Shown piece after piece: positions 30,435-32,595 of a stretch of DNA of 32,595 nucleotides. Made by a program: the position numbers and the translations under genes. The stretch is from NCBI GenBank assembly GCA_021372675.1, contig JAJFTZ010000066.1, positions 1-32,595 of the forward strand, read 5' to 3'. Numbering within the stretch: the stretch's first letter is position 1; every line of letters begins with the position of its first letter. This stretch comes from Eubacteriales bacterium (GTDB lineage: Bacteria; Bacillota; Clostridia; Christensenellales; CAG-138). The notes under the pieces are model-generated. The model ran no database searches. It was not told the origin of the DNA and was given only the letters and a program-made list of their open reading frames with translations.

Positions 30435-31790
30435 ATGAGCACCTTGCTGGTTAAAAACGCCGACGCCGTGGTCACGGTAGATGAAAACGACCGCGTACTG
30501 AAAAACGCGAGCATCTTTATCCGCGATAACATGATCGAGGCGGTAGGCGAAGGCCCCTTCGAGGCTGACGAAGTTATCGACGCGCGGGGCTGCTTTGCAT
30601 ACCCCGGGCTTGTGAACACGCACCACCATTTATACCAAACCTTCACCCGCAACCTCGCGGCGGTGCAGAAGCTCGAGCTATTCGACTGGCTCCGCGCGCT
30701 TTACGAGATATGGCGCGGCATCGACGAGGACTGCGTGTATTATAGCTCGCTCGTCGGCATGGGGGAGCTTTTGAAATACGGCTGCACCACCTGTATGGAT
30801 CAGCACTATGTGTTTCCGGAAAACTCCTCGGGCTTTCTCGGGCGCCAGTTCGAGGCGGCGCAGGCTTTGGGGCTTCGCCTCTACGCGACGCGCGGCAGCA
30901 TGTCGCGCGGGCGGAGCGACGGCGGCCTACCGCCCGACGATCTCGTGCAGGACGTGGATACCATTTTAAACGAAAGCCGCCGCGCCGTGGAGGAATGGAA
31001 CGACCCGCGCGCGTTTTCCATGCGCGGCGTGGGGCTCGCGCCCTGCTCGCCGTTCAGCGTCACCACGGATTTGATGAAGGAATCTGCGGCACTCGCGCGG
31101 GCTTTAGGCGTAAGGCTACACACCCACCTCGGGGAAACGAAGGATGAAACGCAATTTTGCGTGGAGCTTTTGGGCAAGCGTCCGCTCGCCTATATGGAGG
31201 ATTGCGGCTGGCTCGGGAGCGACGTTTGGTTTGCGCACGGCATCCATTTCAACGACGAGGAGTTATCCCTTCTCGCCGCCACGCAAACGGGCGTGGCGCA
31301 CTGCCCCGTTTCCAATATGAAGCTCGCCTCGGGCGTTTGCCGCGTGAGCGACATGCTCAAGCTCGACGTGCCGCTCGGGCTCGCCGTGGACGGCAGCGCC
31401 AGCAACGATTGCTCGAACCTCCTCGCGGAGATACGCGCGGCGTACCTCATGCACCGCCTCGCCTACAGCGCGGACGCGCCCACGGGCTACGACCTATTAA
31501 AGCTCGCCACGCGCGGCGGCGCGAGGATTTTGGGGCGAAGCGACATCGGGAGCTTGGAGATCGGAAAAGCGGCCGATCTTTTCCTGATCGACGTAAGCTG
31601 CGTCGATTCGGCCGGCGCGACGCTCGACCCCGCGAACTACCTCGGCACGGTGGGCTATTACCGCCCCGCCAAATGCGTGGTCGTCAACGGGCGCGTCGCG
31701 GCGAAAGAGGGAAGGCTTTTAGGCATCGACGAAAACCGCGTGGCGGAGCGCGCCAACGCGCTCGTGAAGTCGCTTCTGGAAAGGGCGTAA
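30435..31790 (+). CDS. Probable 8-oxoguanine deaminase (amidohydrolase)
   Basis: This 451-residue amidohydrolase belongs to the ATZ/TRZ-like subgroup, and its overall pattern best fits 8-oxoguanine deaminase, which makes urate from 8-oxoguanine. Metal ligands are H63 and H65 in PGLVNTHHHLYQ, H231 in HTHLGET with catalytic E234, H268 in FAHGIHF, and D319 in AVDGSASND. The stretch FTRNLAAVQKLELFDWL after the first motif is characteristic of this branch. AAAGGAGG precedes ATG 30435. Guanine deaminase or another hydrolase of the same group remains possible. It is divergent from an EamA transporter, which might handle a related purine, though this is only context. Confidence 0.8.
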   Translation: MSTLLVKNADAVVTVDENDRVLKNASIFIRDNMIEAVGEGPFEADEVIDARGCFAYPGLVNTHHHLYQTFTRNLAAVQKLELFDWLRALYEIWRGIDEDCVYYSSLVGMGELLKYGCTTCMDQHYVFPENSSGFLGRQFEAAQALGLRLYATRGSMSRGRSDGGLPPDDLVQDVDTILNESRRAVEEWNDPRAFSMRGVGLAPCSPFSVTTDLMKESAALARALGVRLHTHLGETKDETQFCVELLGKRPLAYMEDCGWLGSDVWFAHGIHFNDEELSLLAATQTGVAHCPVSNMKLASGVCRVSDMLKLDVPLGLAVDGSASNDCSNLLAEIRAAYLMHRLAYSADAPTGYDLLKLATRGGARILGRSDIGSLEIGKAADLFLIDVSCVDSAGATLDPANYLGTVGYYRPAKCVVVNGRVAAKEGRLLGIDENRVAERANALVKSLLERA

Positions 31791-31809
31791 AACGGTATTC
31801 ATATTGTAG

Positions 31810-31839
31810 GGGCCGACGCCAACGTCGGCCCGATTTTTT
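31810..31839 (+). terminator. Terminator after the deaminase gene, REP-like
   Basis: GGGCCGACG (31810-31818) pairs with CGTCGGCCC (31823-31831) around CCAA, followed by GATTTTTT. The TGTAGGGGCC...GGCCCG form recalls short interspersed palindromes common in some Firmicutes genomes. Confidence 0.85.
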
Positions 31840-31868
31840 ATCTTAACAAAACCTTCATATCCGGCCTA

Positions 31869-31898
31869 TTGACAAAGCTTGCATGAATGGACTAAACT
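31869..31898 (+). promoter_or_regulatory. Promoter of the blaI-like gene
   Basis: A perfect TTGACA (31869-31874), 18 bases, then TAAACT (31893-31898). Repeats overlapping the -10 box suggest repression. Confidence 0.65.
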
Positions 31899-31916
31899 TT
31901 TAGGCATAAGCTAAAA
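31892..31916 (+). promoter_or_regulatory. Probable BlaI-type operator
   Basis: CTAAA-CT-TTTAG (31892-31903) is a dyad over the -10 box. TTTTAG (31898-31903) also pairs with CTAAAA (31911-31916) across 7 bases. Three half-sites of this kind next to a BlaI gene suggest autorepression, although the classical BlaI core (TACA...TGTA) is not present. Confidence 0.5.
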
Positions 31917-31940
31917 CAAATAAGAATGGGAGGGAGCGCC

Positions 31941-32336
31941 GTGAAGGAAGTTTTGACCCCCGCCGAATGGGTGGTGATGAACGCGCTGTGGGAAAGGTCG
32001 CCCGCCACGCTTTCGGAGACCATCGCGCAGATCGGCGACCGCGCGTCGTGGAACTACAAAACCTTTTCCGCCTACATGGCGATCTTGGAAAAGAAGGGCT
32101 TTTTGACCGCGCAAAAGCGAGGACGCGACAAGTTCTATTCGCCCGCCGTCACAAAAAAAGAGTGCATCGAGCGCGAGAGCAAAAGCGTGCTCGATAAGAT
32201 CGAGGCGGGCTCGGTAAAGCTCATGGTCACGAGCATGGTTCGCGCGGGCAACCTCAAAAAGGAAGACAGGGAAGAGCTTCTCGCCATGCTTGAAGCCCTT
32301 CTGAAGGAGGAGGTGCGGCGTGAAGACGATCATTGA
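31941..32336 (+). CDS. BlaI/MecI/CopY family repressor
   Basis: This 131-residue protein is a winged-helix repressor of the BlaI family. The N-terminal LTPAEWVVMNALWERSPATL and the recognition region WNYKTFSAYMAILEKKGFL are the family hallmarks. The C-terminal half is a helical dimerisation part, cut by a membrane-linked protease in the classical systems. The start is GTG 31941, placed 4 bases after GGGAGGGAG; the ATG at 31926 lies before that ribosome binding site. The following BlaR1-like gene overlaps by 17 bases. The regulated genes are not in the window; beta-lactam or other envelope stress response is possible. Confidence 0.9.
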   Translation: MKEVLTPAEWVVMNALWERSPATLSETIAQIGDRASWNYKTFSAYMAILEKKGFLTAQKRGRDKFYSPAVTKKECIERESKSVLDKIEAGSVKLMVTSMVRAGNLKKEDREELLAMLEALLKEEVRREDDH

Positions 32337-32595
32337 CGCGCTCCTTGAAATTTCCCTTTACGCGGCCGCCATCGCCGCCGCGATTTTGCTGTTTCGGCGC
32401 CTGTTTCAAAAAAGCATTTCGCCGTCGCTTCAATACCTCGTGTGGATGCTCCTCATCGCGCGGCTATTGCTGCCCGTAACGATAGAAAGCGGCTTCCATG
32501 TGGAAAGCCTGTTTCCCGCGCCCGTGCAGACGCCCGCGACGGTATCGCAGATTCAGCCCGCCTCCGCGCCGCGGGAAACCGTCGGCGATACCGGT
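32320..32595 (+). CDS. BlaR1/M56-like membrane peptidase, partial
   Basis: The frame opens at GTG 32320 after AAGGAGGAGG and runs off the window after 92 codons. Residues 1-25 (MKTIIDALLEISLYAAAIAA and on) and 38-55 (LQYLVWMLLIARLLLP) are two membrane segments. The YLVWMLLIARLLLP stretch is typical of the N-terminus of BlaR1/M56 antirepressor proteases. The HExxH site would lie beyond the window. Overlap with the BlaI-like repressor gene supports a repressor-sensor pair. Confidence 0.8.
   Translation, partial: MKTIIDALLEISLYAAAIAAAILLFRRLFQKSISPSLQYLVWMLLIARLLLPVTIESGFHVESLFPAPVQTPATVSQIQPASAPRETVGDTG

Overview
The window is about 32.6 kb of a GC-rich bacterial chromosome. Gene content and order point to a Firmicutes (Bacillota) lineage, most likely an anaerobic member of Clostridia. 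The signs are a PolC-type replicative polymerase, the rpsB-tsf-pyrH-frr-uppS-cdsA-dxr-rseP-ispG-polC and rimP-nusA-rnpM-ylxQ-infB-rbfA-nrnA-truB-ribF gene orders, an IreB-RuvX-DUF1292 cluster, strong AGGAGG-type ribosome binding sites and sigma-A-type promoters. I see no phage, insertion sequence, CRISPR array, tRNA or rRNA. The family (for example a Christensenella-like group) is a guess.

Layout. 1-2362: iscR-iscS-iscU iron-sulfur assembly operon with its own promoter, followed by a small membrane-protein gene. 2548-3663: ireB, ruvX and a DUF1292 gene. 3717-6074: rpsB promoter with a structured leader, rpsB, tsf, a strong terminator, then pyrH. 6129-16665: a flavodoxin-like gene, frr, a small PASTA-like gene, then undecaprenyl-diphosphate synthesis (uppS), phospholipid synthesis (cdsA), two MEP-pathway genes (dxr, ispG), the site-2 protease rseP, and polC. 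16677-18521: an accessory insertion holding a peptidase-like hypothetical gene, a methyltransferase and a collapsed acetyltransferase remnant. 18549-27310: the rimP-to-ribF translation and transcription operon, with its own promoter, leader hairpin and terminator.

From 27339 the gene density falls and strands alternate. There is a small HTH protein, a structured minus-strand RNA with its own promoter and terminator, a DUF3892 protein, a DUF362/ferredoxin protein, an EamA transporter that looks leaderless, a probable 8-oxoguanine deaminase, and a BlaI/BlaR1-type regulatory pair cut by the window end.

Most of the window is housekeeping. The observations most worth following are: (a) PolC keeps the exonuclease insert inside its PHP domain, but all four DEDDh acidic residues appear to be replaced, so the main replicative polymerase may lack its usual proofreading site; (b) IF2 carries ten tandem Gln/Gly/Tyr-rich repeats of 13-15 residues that look prion-like; (c) the minus-strand RNA at 27647-27838, with a possible 11-codon leader peptide; (d) the leaderless arrangement of the EamA gene, with a perfect palindrome over its -35 region.
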